Shown here: one piece after another, positions 6,939 through 15,446 of the stretch | Position numbering within the stretch: the stretch's first letter is position 1 | How the letters are laid out: each line of letters begins with the position of its first letter | Origin: JAKACU01 sp021821185 | GTDB lineage: Bacteria; Bacillota; Bacilli; Alicyclobacillales; SLC66 | Assembly: GCA_027343965.1 (NCBI GenBank) | Contig: DAHWJX010000155.1 | Coordinates: 1-19,386, forward strand | Direction: 5' to 3' | Length of the DNA: 19,386 nt | Position numbers and translations under genes: made by a program | Notes under the pieces: generated by a model | Database searches by the model: none | The model's input: only the letters and a program-made list of their open reading frames with translations | Told to the model about the DNA's origin: nothing

Positions 6939-8602
6939 AAAAGTCCCTGTATATCGCCAAACTCGTCAACGGTTACACGCTGCGCATTCGGATGCCGAGG
7001 CAGTCCAGGCATGGTCATGATGTCGCCAGTCAGACACACAAGGAATCCGGCGCCTAGTGATGCGCGAATTTCCTTAACCGTGATCGTGAAGTCGGTAACG
7101 TCACCGATCTGTGTGGCATCATCGGAAAAAGAGTATGGCGTTTTTGCCATACAAATCGGCAATTTGCTCCACCCTAAACGCTCACAGTCTGCAAGCTGTT
7201 GCTTAGCTTGTTCAGTATACTTGACATGTTGTGCACCGTAGATTTTATGGCAAATATCACCGATTTTTTCTTCGATCGTTGTATCTAAAGCATAAAGAGG
7301 CGCAAATTCGTGTTGTTGTTCAGCTTGTTGTACGACCGCTTTAGCAAGCAATTCACCACCTGCCCCACCCTTTTCCCAGACTTGCGTACGATAGGCAGTA
7401 AAGCCGTTCTCGTGACACAGAGCTTCTAGATGGAGAAGCTCATCTTCTGTGTCTAACGTGAATTGGTTGATGGCTACGACAAACGGAACATGGTATTGAC
7501 GAATAATGCGAGCATGATGCAACAAATTAGCGAATCCACGAGTGACTGCATCGATATCTTCTTGATCAAGGTGCGCTTTGCGCACTCCTCCATGAAACTT
7601 CAGGGCACGAACCGTTGCCACCAAAACAACGGCGTCAGGAGCAAGATCACCCTTGCGACACTTGATATCAAAAAATTTTTCGGCGCCTAAATCGGCTCCA
7701 AAACCAGCTTCTGTAACAACATAATCGCTCAATTTGAGTCCCAATTTTGTAGCATTTAAGCTGTTACAACCGTGTGCAATGTTGCCAAATGGTCCACCGT
7801 GAACTAAGGCTGGTGTGTTTTCGATGGTTTGCACGAGATTGGGATGCATAGCCTCGTTGAGAAGAGCTGCCATAGCGCCTTGTGCCCCTAGATGACGGAC
7901 ATAAACAGGATTGTGGTCGTAGGTATAACCTACGAGAATGCGAGCGAGCGCCTCTTTAAGTTCTTCCATGGATTCAACGAGACACAAGACAGCCATAATT
8001 TCTGAAGCGACTGTAATATCAAATCCCGTTTCTCGCGTTACACCATTACCTTTTCCGCCAAGTCCGATCACAACATCGCGTAAGGCTCTGTCATTAAGAT
8101 CGACCACTCGTCTCCACGTGATAGAATTAGGATCGATTCCTAGTGAATTGCCAAAATGCAGGTGATTATCAAGAATAGCTGCAAGTAAGTTATGCGCAGT
8201 GGTCACGGCATGAAAATCACCCGTAAAATGCAGGTTAATCTCATCCATGGGAATCACTTGCGCATAACCGCCACCTGTAGCACCACCTTTTAGTCCAAAG
8301 TTCGGACCAAGAGATGGTTCTCGAATCGCTGCGATAGCTTTGTGACCAATTCGATGCAATGCTTGTGCAAGACCGACGGTAATGGTGGACTTGCCCTCTC
8401 CGGCTGGCGTGGGACTCATGGCCGTCACTAAAATAAGTTTACCATTAGGACGATCTTGTACGGTTTTTAACAAAGCCATATCTAATTTGGCCTTGTAGCG
8501 TCCATAAGGAATAACGTAATCAGAAGCAATACGAAGATTATCGGCGATCATTGAAATGGGCATCATATTAGCTTCTCGAGCAATTACAATATCTGGTTTC
8601 AT
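6935..8602 (-). CDS. fhs: Formate--tetrahydrofolate ligase
   Basis: 555 aa, normal for the family. This cytoplasmic enzyme joins formate to tetrahydrofolate with ATP to give 10-formyl-THF, feeding purine and one-carbon metabolism. Visible signatures are the ATP-binding loop TPAGEGKST at 65-73, the glycine-rich REPSLGPNFGLKGGATGGG segment around residues 94-112, and the conserved GDFHAVTTAHNLLAA helix around 127-141. Translation starts at ATG 8600-8602 behind AGGAGTG, with a longer than usual spacer. It follows proA by 22 nt with no terminator between, so it probably belongs to a proB-proA-fhs transcript. No clear terminator is seen downstream; its TAA overlaps the stop of the small plus-strand ORF on the opposite strand. 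Confidence 0.97.
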   Translation of the reverse strand: MKPDIVIAREANMMPISMIADNLRIASDYVIPYGRYKAKLDMALLKTVQDRPNGKLILVTAMSPTPAGEGKSTITVGLAQALHRIGHKAIAAIREPSLGPNFGLKGGATGGGYAQVIPMDEINLHFTGDFHAVTTAHNLLAAILDNHLHFGNSLGIDPNSITWRRVVDLNDRALRDVVIGLGGKGNGVTRETGFDITVASEIMAVLCLVESMEELKEALARILVGYTYDHNPVYVRHLGAQGAMAALLNEAMHPNLVQTIENTPALVHGGPFGNIAHGCNSLNATKLGLKLSDYVVTEAGFGADLGAEKFFDIKCRKGDLAPDAVVLVATVRALKFHGGVRKAHLDQEDIDAVTRGFANLLHHARIIRQYHVPFVVAINQFTLDTEDELLHLEALCHENGFTAYRTQVWEKGGAGGELLAKAVVQQAEQQHEFAPLYALDTTIEEKIGDICHKIYGAQHVKYTEQAKQQLADCERLGWSKLPICMAKTPYSFSDDATQIGDVTDFTITVKEIRASLGAGFLVCLTGDIMTMPGLPRHPNAQRVTVDEFGDIQGLF

Positions 8603-8624
8603 TATAAAAGCACTACACTCCTAT

Positions 8625-9920
8625 TCAGCCACGAATTTGGCCGTTACCGTATACAAGATATTTGTAACTAGTTAGCTCACGCAAACCCATGGGGCCTCTA
8701 GCATGTAATTTTTGTGTAGAAATACCGATTTCCGCCCCAAAGCCAAATTCAAAGCCATCTGTAAACCGTGTTGAAGCGTTATGATAAACAGCCGCCGCAT
8801 CAACTTCCATCAAAAACGTACGAGCAGTATCTTCATTTTCCGTCACAATAGCTTCGGAATGCAACGTTCCATAACGGGCAATGTGATCCATGGCCTCTTG
8901 AAGATCATGAACTACGCGCACGGCAAGAATCAGATCGAGAAATTCGGTCTCATAATCACTTTCATCAGCTAACTGCACCTGTGTCATGTCTATTGCGCCC
9001 CATGTTTTCAATATGGATAGGGTTCTCTCACAAACTCTTAACTGCACATTTTTAACTGCTAATTGGTGTGCCATCTTAGGCAAAAAATCTTGCGCTACTA
9101 CTTCATGAACTAAAACAGTTTCGATGGCATTACAGACAGATGGTCGCTGCGTCTTGGCATTCGTGATGATGGCCATTGCCTTTGACAAATCAGCAGCTTC
9201 ATCTACGTAGACATGACAATTACCGACGCCTGTTTCGATGACTGGGACAAGAGAATGTTCGACAACATGTTGGATTAATCCTGCGCCGCCCCGGGGGATG
9301 ATGAGGTCTATGCTGCCGCGAGCCCGCAATAATTCATCCACGGTTTCTCGTGCAATAAAGTCAATGATTTGCAACCCATCTGGTGTAATCCCATATTTTT
9401 CAAGGGCACCACGCAATGTTGTAGCAAGTGCAATATTCGTATGGATGGCCTCTTTGCCTCCACGTAAAATCACAGCGTTACCGGTTTTGAAAGCAAGACC
9501 TACAGCATCTACCGTCACATTGGGGCGTGATTCATAGATCATCGCAATAACACCCATGGGTACGCGAACCTTTACGATTTTTAATCCATTGGGGCGTTCA
9601 ATCACCTCTATTGTCTCACCGATTGGGTCTTTTAAAGTAGCAAGTTGCCGCAAACCTTCAGCCATTTCTTGGATACGTTCTTCATTGACAAGCAACCGAT
9701 CGAGTTTTGTTTCTGTGTAGAGCGCCGCGCGGGCTTCTTGATAATCCAGTTCATTCGCAGCTAAAATCTGCGACCGAGAATCCCACAAAGCATCTGCCAT
9801 TGATTGTAAAGCGAGGTTTTTTTGCTCAGTGGACAAGACTGCCCAGTGACGAGAAGCCTCTTTTGCCGCAGTTGTGAGTTGTACCATCTTATCGCTTAAT
9901 GTAGTGATACGGTCCGTCAC
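8625..9920 (-). CDS. proA: Gamma-glutamyl phosphate reductase
   Basis: 431 aa, within the usual range. It reduces gamma-glutamyl phosphate to glutamate semialdehyde with NADPH, the second step of proline synthesis in the cytoplasm. It is an aldehyde-dehydrogenase-fold protein with the catalytic cysteine C263 in QRPSVCNAIETVL (258-270), the cofactor segment FKTGNAVILRGGKEA (144-158) and the typical C-terminal EFGFGAEIGISTQKLHARGPMGL. The start is GTG at 9918-9920 with AGGAGTGAT upstream at good spacing. It begins 7 nt after the stop of proB, the classic proBA arrangement. Confidence 0.97.
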   Translation of the reverse strand: MTDRITTLSDKMVQLTTAAKEASRHWAVLSTEQKNLALQSMADALWDSRSQILAANELDYQEARAALYTETKLDRLLVNEERIQEMAEGLRQLATLKDPIGETIEVIERPNGLKIVKVRVPMGVIAMIYESRPNVTVDAVGLAFKTGNAVILRGGKEAIHTNIALATTLRGALEKYGITPDGLQIIDFIARETVDELLRARGSIDLIIPRGGAGLIQHVVEHSLVPVIETGVGNCHVYVDEAADLSKAMAIITNAKTQRPSVCNAIETVLVHEVVAQDFLPKMAHQLAVKNVQLRVCERTLSILKTWGAIDMTQVQLADESDYETEFLDLILAVRVVHDLQEAMDHIARYGTLHSEAIVTENEDTARTFLMEVDAAAVYHNASTRFTDGFEFGFGAEIGISTQKLHARGPMGLRELTSYKYLVYGNGQIRG

Positions 9921-9927
9921 GCAGAGA

Positions 9928-11028
9928 TCACTCCTTTTCTAATGCCATCTGATTGCGATGTACAATCTCTTGAAGGGATTGCAACTTTTCTCCAGCCCGT
10001 CGCCGTTGTAATAGCGAAATAAGATCCGCTGAAGCAAAATTCGTCATACCTTTGCCGATAATTCGGCCATTTTGTTCTGAAAGTTCTACAGTTGCGCCTT
10101 CCGAAAAAGTTCCACAGACACGTTGAATACCAGGTAAGAGTAAACTTGCCGATTGATGCATTAGCGCATGGATAGCGCCATGGTCAAGGATAAGAGTCCC
10201 TTGTACACGACTGCCATGTGCTACCCAAGATCGCCTTGACGATAAGGGATCAGGCAACGCATGAAATCGCGTCCCTACAGCCTTCCCTTGCAAAATTTGC
10301 ACAAGTACGTGAGGCTCTTGGTGATGCGCAATGATCACATCGACGCCCGAATCAGTTGCGATTTTAGCCGCTTTAATCTTCGTTCGCATACCACCTGTAC
10401 CGACGGAACTACCTGCTCCTCCAGCCATGCGGTCGATTGCTTCGTCGATATTCCATACGTCCATCAGTTTTGTGGCGCTTCTATCTTTACGAGGGTTTGC
10501 CGTGTACAAGCCATCGATATCAGACAAGATTAATAGTAAATCAGCTTCTGTCGCCAACGCAACAAGACTGGCTAACGTATCATTGTCCCCAAAGCGAATT
10601 TCTTCGACTGCAACGGTGTCATTCTCATTGACGATGGGTACGACACCATAGCGCAATAAAGTTTCAATCGTATTGCGCATATGTGTAAAACGATGTCGGT
10701 GTTCAATGTCTGATCGGGTCAATAACAGTTGACCGATGTTTACTTGCACTTGTGAAAATAATTTTTGATAAGCATCAAGCAATAACCCTTGACCAACGGC
10801 CGCAGCGGCTTGTTTTTCTGGCATTGTATCATGTGCCTTTGTCCAACCCAATTGACTGCGTCCTGTAGCTACTGCCCCAGAGGAGACAAGGACAATCTGA
10901 GCATCGTAGTTCGCCATGGCTTCGTGAACCATAGTAACGATGTTGTGCAAACGCAAAACGTCAAGATGTCCACACTCATCGGTCACACTGCTTGAACCTA
11001 CTTTTAGAACGATACGTCGTAGTTTCAT
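9928..11028 (-). CDS. proB: Glutamate 5-kinase
   Basis: 366 aa with an N-terminal amino-acid-kinase domain (about 1-260) and a C-terminal PUA domain (about 275-350), the long form of the family. It phosphorylates glutamate with ATP to start proline synthesis and is normally inhibited by proline. Landmarks are KVGSSSVT at 9-16, LVSSGAVATGR, VPIVNENDTVAVEEIRFGDND with the substrate-binding acidic residues, LLILSDIDGLYTANP and the GTGGMRTKIKAA segment. The start is ATG at 11026-11028, with GTGAGGT about 9 nt upstream. It heads proB-proA-fhs. The leader is only about 40 nt, so there is no room for the T-box seen upstream of some Bacillus proline genes. Confidence 0.97.
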   Translation of the reverse strand: MKLRRIVLKVGSSSVTDECGHLDVLRLHNIVTMVHEAMANYDAQIVLVSSGAVATGRSQLGWTKAHDTMPEKQAAAAVGQGLLLDAYQKLFSQVQVNIGQLLLTRSDIEHRHRFTHMRNTIETLLRYGVVPIVNENDTVAVEEIRFGDNDTLASLVALATEADLLLILSDIDGLYTANPRKDRSATKLMDVWNIDEAIDRMAGGAGSSVGTGGMRTKIKAAKIATDSGVDVIIAHHQEPHVLVQILQGKAVGTRFHALPDPLSSRRSWVAHGSRVQGTLILDHGAIHALMHQSASLLLPGIQRVCGTFSEGATVELSEQNGRIIGKGMTNFASADLISLLQRRRAGEKLQSLQEIVHRNQMALEKE

Positions 11029-11052
11029 CCCTTTGATACCTCACTCTGAAAG

Positions 11053-11076
11053 AAAAAACCCTCTCGTATAAGAGGG
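11053..11076 (-). terminator. Rho-independent terminator after the dnaD-like gene
   Basis: On the minus strand, CCCTCT and AGAGGG (forward 11059-11064 and 11071-11076) form a 6-bp G/C-rich stem with a 6-nt loop, followed by TTTTTTC (forward 11053-11058). It lies 12 nt after the stop of the dnaD-like gene and 25 nt before the proB start. Confidence 0.8.
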
Positions 11077-11085
11077 ATTATATCA
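11077..11085 (-). promoter_or_regulatory. Extended -10 promoter for proB-proA-fhs, overlapping a terminator
   Basis: The minus strand reads TGATATAAT, a perfect extended -10 (TG-n-TATAAT; TATAAT at forward 11077-11082). No good -35 is seen. Transcription would begin about 7 nt downstream, near 11070, which is inside the loop of the upstream gene's terminator hairpin. RNA started here would lack the 5' arm of the hairpin and so escape termination. Confidence 0.55.
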
Positions 11086-11088
11086 TGA

Positions 11089-11859
11089 CTAGCGTGTCGA
11101 TTTTTCCTGCGGAAAAGCAGTTCCGGATGCCTGTCGATAGAGTTGATAGAATCGCTCGTACTTGCCAGGTTGTGCAGCGGGTACTACACGTCCATCCTGA
11201 TCGTCTTTCGCCGTTGATTTGACACTCGTAGCATCTGATTTGCGTGGTGACGATCGCCGTTCCTTGCTTTTGTCATCAAGTCGCTGTCTATGCCGCTTCA
11301 AATAATCAGACAGTTGGCTTTCCGATGTGATCTTAGATCTACCCCAATCACGCAATATCGTATCGACATAACGAAAATTATAAACACCCGCTAAAACAGA
11401 TTCACGCAACGCCTCGATGATCATCCATTCTTTGTACTCATCCTCTTCCATCCACTTCACGATTTGTTCGTATTCGAGGGGTGAAAGTAAGCGGCCGAAT
11501 TCTTCTTCAAAATGGGTAAACACAGATAAAACCGCTTTTTCTTGGTCTTCCACACCAAGCATGCGTGTGATAAGCGGCCGAATACTAACGCGTTGTCCTT
11601 CATGTACCATGAGACCATCACCAAACAAGCGTTGCAAGATAGCAGCGATATCTTGCCTGGATAAACTCATGCGATCCGATAGTTCATCAACACTTGGAAA
11701 GGAGTGCTCAACTTGCTGATACGCCATAATATGCAAAATCACCATGGCATCATGATCGGATAGGCCAAGTGTATGATAATGTGTAAGCACTATATAAGGA
11801 AACGTTGCAAAATTCCATTCTAACGCTTCGAGGGCCTGATCAAGCGGCCGACTCTTCAT
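11089..11859 (-). CDS. dnaD: DnaD-like replication-initiation protein
   Basis: 256 aa. Residues 1-100 form a winged-helix-type N-terminal domain (DNA and oligomer contacts in DnaD), and residues 112-180 the DnaD/DnaB C-terminal helical domain, with the diagnostic YVDTILRDW at 164-172 (pattern Y-x3-I-x2-W). A basic, low-complexity linker follows (190-230) and then an aromatic tail, YERFYQLYR at 234-242. DnaD acts in the PriA/DnaD/DnaB helicase-loading cascade of low-G+C Gram-positives. Position directly after asnS matches B. subtilis asnS-dnaD, supporting orthology; in B. subtilis nth follows, here proBA does. ATG start with AGGAGGTG at 11869-11876. It appears monocistronic, bounded by a promoter and a terminator of its own. 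Confidence 0.88.
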   Translation of the reverse strand: MKSRPLDQALEALEWNFATFPYIVLTHYHTLGLSDHDAMVILHIMAYQQVEHSFPSVDELSDRMSLSRQDIAAILQRLFGDGLMVHEGQRVSIRPLITRMLGVEDQEKAVLSVFTHFEEEFGRLLSPLEYEQIVKWMEEDEYKEWMIIEALRESVLAGVYNFRYVDTILRDWGRSKITSESQLSDYLKRHRQRLDDKSKERRSSPRKSDATSVKSTAKDDQDGRVVPAAQPGKYERFYQLYRQASGTAFPQEKSTR

Positions 11860-11904
11860 GTCAAGCCCACCTCCTTTTTATAGTATAGCATTCTCCCATA
11901 CATG

Positions 11905-11932
11905 ATTATAGAATCTCATGGGCGTTTTCCAA
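11905..11932 (-). promoter_or_regulatory. Promoter of the dnaD-like gene
   Basis: On the minus strand, TTGGAA (forward 11927-11932) and a perfect TATAAT (forward 11905-11910) are separated by 16 nt. A second weaker TATACT lies closer to the gene. The -35 overlaps the T-tract of the asnS terminator. Confidence 0.55.
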
Positions 11933-11966
11933 AAGAAAAATATCCGTTGCCACAGGCAACGGATAT
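11930..11966 (-). terminator. Terminator after asnS
   Basis: ATATCCGTTGCC (11940-11951) and GGCAACGGATAT (11955-11966) are a perfect 12-bp inverted repeat with a 3-nt loop. On the minus strand it is followed by a T-rich run (TTTTTCTTTT, forward 11930-11939). It starts 19 nt after the asnS stop. Confidence 0.92.
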
Positions 11967-11984
11967 CAGCCAGCTATTACGTTG

Positions 11985-13277
11985 TCACGGATATAAGCGA
12001 TACAATAAACGCGGAAACGTGATAGTTTCACGAACATGTTCAAGGCCACAAATCCATGCAACTGTACGCTCTAGACCCAAGCCAAAACCAGAATGAGGTA
12101 CTGAACCATAGCGGCGCAAATCGAGGTACCATGCATAATCAGATTCGGACAAATCGTGCTGATGAAAGCGTTCCTGTAGCAAATCCGCATCATCAATACG
12201 TTGTGATCCACCAATGATTTCACCGTAACCTTCCGGCGCTAGCAAATCTGCACATAAAACTACCTCTTCACGAGTCGGATCAGGTTTCATGTAGAACGCT
12301 TTGATTGATGCAGGATATTTCTCAACAAAAACAGGGCGATCAAAGTGTTCCGCAATGGCTGTCTCATGAGGCGAACCAAAATCTTCACCCCACGTAATTT
12401 CATGTCCGGTTTGTTGTAAGAACGCAATGGCCTCATCGTATGTAATGCGTGCAAACGGTTCCAATACTTTTTGCAATTTGGTCACGTCGCGTCCAAGCGC
12501 ATGCAATTCTAACTTACATGTTGAAAGAACGTGCGAGACAATCGCTTGAATCAGTGCTTCTTGTATTTGTACACTTTCCTCGTGGGTCATAAAGGCCATC
12601 TCAGGTTCGATCATCCAAAATTCGATCAAGTGACGCCTTGTTTTTGATTTCTCTGCTCGAAATGTCGGTCCAAAAGAATACACGCGCCCTAGGGCCATCG
12701 CAGCCGCTTCCATGTACAATTGACCACTTTGAGTTAGATAAGCATCTTCATCAAAATATTTCGTATGAAATAAATTGGTCGTTCCTTCGCAAGAGGACGG
12801 GGTGAGGATTGGCGGATCCACCTGCGTAAAATCATGTGAATCAAGAAAAGCGCGAATTATTTTTACAATTTCTGCACGGATTTTTAAGATGGCCCTCTGC
12901 CGAGGCGCACGAATCCACAGATGGCGATGATCCATCAAAAAGTCAACACCATGAGCTTTTGGCGTAATAGGATAGTCATGAGTGAGATGAACCACATCAA
13001 TGTCGGTGATAGATAGTTCTACACCACTCGGTGCGCGTTCATCAGAACGAACAACGCCTGTCACATAAAGTGATGTCTCTTGTGTCAATGAGTTCACGAG
13101 GTCGAACATCTCTTCACTAATTTCATCTTTGACCACGACACCTTGAATAAATCCGGTCCCATCACGTAATTGCAAAAATAGAATCTTTCCTGACGATCGT
13201 TTTTGATGCACCCAGCCGTGAATCGTTACCGTTTGCTCGACATAGTTAGGCAACGACTGAATCCAAACCGTTTCCAC
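11985..13277 (-). CDS. asnS: Asparagine--tRNA ligase
   Basis: 430 aa, the standard length. This class IIb synthetase charges tRNA-Asn. The OB-fold anticodon-binding domain is at about 1-105 (VTIHGWVHQKRSSGKILFLQLRDG). The class II catalytic core follows, with motif 2 FRAEKSKTRRHLIEFWMIEPE at 206-226 and motif 3 GFGLGLERTVAWICG near the C-terminus. EFWMIEPE and the RYGSVPHSGFGLGLER ending are typical of AsnRS rather than AspRS. The start is GTG at 13275-13277 behind GAGGGAGGG. No T-box leader is present: the 116-nt gap upstream is mostly the terminator of the previous gene. Neighbours follow the B. subtilis ypmA-ypmB-(aspB)-asnS-dnaD order, with aspB replaced by two other genes. Confidence 0.97.
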   Translation of the reverse strand: METVWIQSLPNYVEQTVTIHGWVHQKRSSGKILFLQLRDGTGFIQGVVVKDEISEEMFDLVNSLTQETSLYVTGVVRSDERAPSGVELSITDIDVVHLTHDYPITPKAHGVDFLMDHRHLWIRAPRQRAILKIRAEIVKIIRAFLDSHDFTQVDPPILTPSSCEGTTNLFHTKYFDEDAYLTQSGQLYMEAAAMALGRVYSFGPTFRAEKSKTRRHLIEFWMIEPEMAFMTHEESVQIQEALIQAIVSHVLSTCKLELHALGRDVTKLQKVLEPFARITYDEAIAFLQQTGHEITWGEDFGSPHETAIAEHFDRPVFVEKYPASIKAFYMKPDPTREEVVLCADLLAPEGYGEIIGGSQRIDDADLLQERFHQHDLSESDYAWYLDLRRYGSVPHSGFGLGLERTVAWICGLEHVRETITFPRLLYRLYP

Positions 13278-13321
13278 GGTTAATTCCCTCCCTCACGCTT
13301 AACCTGAATCATATCCATCCA

Positions 13322-13350
13322 ATTGTAAAGGCAAAAGATCCACGGTGCAA
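13322..13350 (-). promoter_or_regulatory. Candidate asnS promoter overlapping a terminator
   Basis: The minus strand has TTGCAC (forward 13345-13350), 17 nt, then TACAAT (forward 13322-13327). The -10 is five of six to consensus, the -35 only matches TTG. The -35 sits at the loop of the terminator that ends the FtsH-like gene. Confidence 0.4.
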
Positions 13351-13368
13351 TTTTACCGTGGATCTTTT
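13333..13368 (-). terminator. Terminator after the FtsH-like gene
   Basis: AAAAGATCCACGGT (13333-13346) and ACCGTGGATCTTTT (13355-13368) form a perfect 14-bp inverted repeat with an 8-nt loop. The arms carry A and T runs at the base, so it could terminate in both directions; on the minus strand it ends in TTTT. It lies 25 nt after the FtsH-like stop. Confidence 0.85.
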
Positions 13369-13393
13369 ATGTCAATTTCGCTAAAAAGGTGAC

Positions 13394-14890
13394 TTAATGG
13401 CCACTAGCCACGGGAAACGCCTCTGCCAAAGATTTTTCCAACCATTGACGAAACTCAGCACCAGAAATACTCTCTTCTCCTACCACATACTCGGCATACG
13501 TCCGTAAGGCTACAGTAAATGGTTCAAGGACATCCTTTGTCCTTGTCTCGATGTCACTTAAGATAAAGCGTACTTCTTCATCAAGAATATTCTCCGGCAG
13601 GTGTTCTTCAGCGACAATACCGATTCGGCTAAGTCCACACATGACTTCCGTTTTGGCGATACGGCTAGCTTGTAAAAAATCATTTTGAGCGCCAGTTGAA
13701 CGGTTTCCAAAAATATATTCTTCTGATACAGCTCCACCTAAAGCCACGACAATTTGTTGATCAAGTTGTTCCTTTGTGTAAAGGTAAGCGTCAGATTCCG
13801 GAATCTGACGCACAAATCCCAACGCATTGCCACGAGGAGCAATCGTGATATGTGACACTGAACCTGGGCGAACCTGTTCCGACGCAATTGCATGACCCAG
13901 TTCATGAACAGCGACCCGAAAAAGTTCGTCATGTGTAGGGATGCGGCCAGTCTTTTCGCCCATTAATACCTTATCGACAGCATCTCTGAAATACTCCTGT
14001 AGAATCAAAGGCGAATTATTTCTTAAGGCAATAATAGCCGCCTCATTCGTCAAACTCTCAAGTTGTGCTCCGGAAAACCCGAAACTTTCCTTAGCGATAT
14101 GATCCAAATCCACATCAGGTGATAAGGGTTTGTCTTTCGTCTGAATCTTCAAGATGTGCAAACGGCCTTCGCGATCAGGTAAATCCACTTTAATCTGCCG
14201 ATCAAACCGCCCAGGACGTAGTATTGCACTATCGAGCATATCCACGCGATTCGTCGCGGCGATAACCAACACCATCGGATTTTGCGTAGTCTGCATGCCA
14301 TCCATTTCAGTCAATAATTGATTGAGCGTTTGATCATACTCCTGATGATTTTGCGCTCCGCGTTTACCACCTACCACATCGATTTCATCGATGAACACAA
14401 TAGCACTGTCTTTGCCTTGTTTCTTTGCACTTGCTCTAGCTTTACGAAACAATTCCCGTACGCGCTGGGCGCCAACGCCTACGTACATTTCCACGAATTC
14501 ACTGCCTGAAGCAGAAACGAATGCAGAATCCGTGTACGTTGCAGCAGCCTTTGCCATCATGGTTTTCCCTGTTCCTGGAGGGCCCGTTAACAATATTCCG
14601 CGTAAAGGTCGAATGCCAAGGGTCTTGATCTTGTCGCGCAAACGCAAGAAATCCAGCGCTTCCATCAACTCTCTCTTAGCATTTTCTTGACCACCGATAT
14701 GTTCAAAGTGAACTTCATGAGAAACTGCTGCTTCATGCGACCCAGTAGGCAATACCTGTCGCTTACCGTTCAACGAATATAAGAGATACCCAAGTCCCGC
14801 AAGCGCAAGGATCGGAAAGACCGGGTAACCTAAGACCGCGAGAAAAATCAGTACTGCAACGCCAGCACCAATCAACCAATCCTTCATCAT
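13394..14890 (-). CDS. Short FtsH-like membrane AAA+ zinc metalloprotease
   Basis: 498 aa. Two hydrophobic helices at about 5-20 and 23-40 are joined by almost no loop, so the extracytoplasmic domain of ordinary FtsH (600 aa or more) is missing. The AAA+ module has Walker A GPPGTGKT (103-110), the pore motif YVG (136-138), Walker B IVFIDE (164-169) and the second region of homology ATNRVDMLDSAILRPGRFD (212-230). The M41 peptidase part has the zinc site HELGH (329-333, where FtsH usually has HEAGH) and third ligand D404 in GAQND. All catalytic residues are intact, so it should be an active ATP-dependent protease facing the cytoplasm. It overlaps the preceding gene by ATGA, implying coupled translation. 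It is likely a second FtsH paralogue; the housekeeping ftsH would be elsewhere. Confidence 0.9.
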   Translation of the reverse strand: MMKDWLIGAGVAVLIFLAVLGYPVFPILALAGLGYLLYSLNGKRQVLPTGSHEAAVSHEVHFEHIGGQENAKRELMEALDFLRLRDKIKTLGIRPLRGILLTGPPGTGKTMMAKAAATYTDSAFVSASGSEFVEMYVGVGAQRVRELFRKARASAKKQGKDSAIVFIDEIDVVGGKRGAQNHQEYDQTLNQLLTEMDGMQTTQNPMVLVIAATNRVDMLDSAILRPGRFDRQIKVDLPDREGRLHILKIQTKDKPLSPDVDLDHIAKESFGFSGAQLESLTNEAAIIALRNNSPLILQEYFRDAVDKVLMGEKTGRIPTHDELFRVAVHELGHAIASEQVRPGSVSHITIAPRGNALGFVRQIPESDAYLYTKEQLDQQIVVALGGAVSEEYIFGNRSTGAQNDFLQASRIAKTEVMCGLSRIGIVAEEHLPENILDEEVRFILSDIETRTKDVLEPFTVALRTYAEYVVGEESISGAEFRQWLEKSLAEAFPVASGH

Positions 14891-15414
14891 CCGGTCACCC
14901 CCGCCGATCGTATGGAAAAAGGCACAACATCATACAAGTATGATGTTCCTTGTGTAAGTTCAATAAAGAGATCTCGGCTATTCATTGTAATTTTACCATG
15001 CAATCCATTAGCGCTAGCCGCTTTTTTAAATGCTGCAAACATGGAAACAAAGTCGCCATGCGCAATTCCAGTAAAAACAATAGGTCGAAAAATCGTGCTA
15101 TAGTCGTTTCGCAAAGCAGGCGAACGATGATCATTTAAGCTAATCGTGACTTGTGTTCCAAGGGCATTAGAAACGATACTCTCCATTCGCGTAAATGTGT
15201 TTTCAAGATCAGCGTTGGGCGCTAAACGCACGGAAACGACAGGTACTGCCGCAGAGAGATTCACAGAAACAGACGTTACAGAAGGTAGCGCGCGCAGTTG
15301 TTGCTGTAGTGGTTGCGTCAATTCATAATGTCGATAAACCTGTAATCCGCCAAACAGCACCGCAATGGTAAGGATCAGCGCGATCATGGCAGGGACAACG
15401 CGAATCCTCGGCAT
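14887..15414 (-). CDS. Single-pass membrane protein of unknown family, partner of the FtsH-like protease
   Basis: 175 aa from ATG 15412-15414, chosen because GGAAAGGA lies about 10 nt upstream. A GTG at 15421-15423 in frame would add three residues, but the ribosome site would then be too close. The N-terminus is basic (MPRIR), then a hydrophobic helix at about residues 6-24, predicting N-in, C-out topology. The remaining 150 residues look like alternating strands and helices (ALPSVTSVSVNLS, NTFTRMESIVSNALG) with no cysteines, a soluble domain outside the membrane. I do not recognise the family. It shares four bases (ATGA) with the FtsH-like gene, so the two are made together. It may be an adaptor, or may supply the external domain the protease lacks. 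Confidence 0.75.
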   Translation of the reverse strand: MPRIRVVPAMIALILTIAVLFGGLQVYRHYELTQPLQQQLRALPSVTSVSVNLSAAVPVVSVRLAPNADLENTFTRMESIVSNALGTQVTISLNDHRSPALRNDYSTIFRPIVFTGIAHGDFVSMFAAFKKAASANGLHGKITMNSRDLFIELTQGTSYLYDVVPFSIRSAGVTG

Positions 15415-15446
15415 GAGCACCACATCCTTTCCGATGTTCTAGCACG

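Noticed and set aside
13278..13393. T-box leader for asnS
   Set aside because: The gap is too short, and no T-box sequence or specifier stem is visible; the hairpin is explained as the terminator of the preceding gene.
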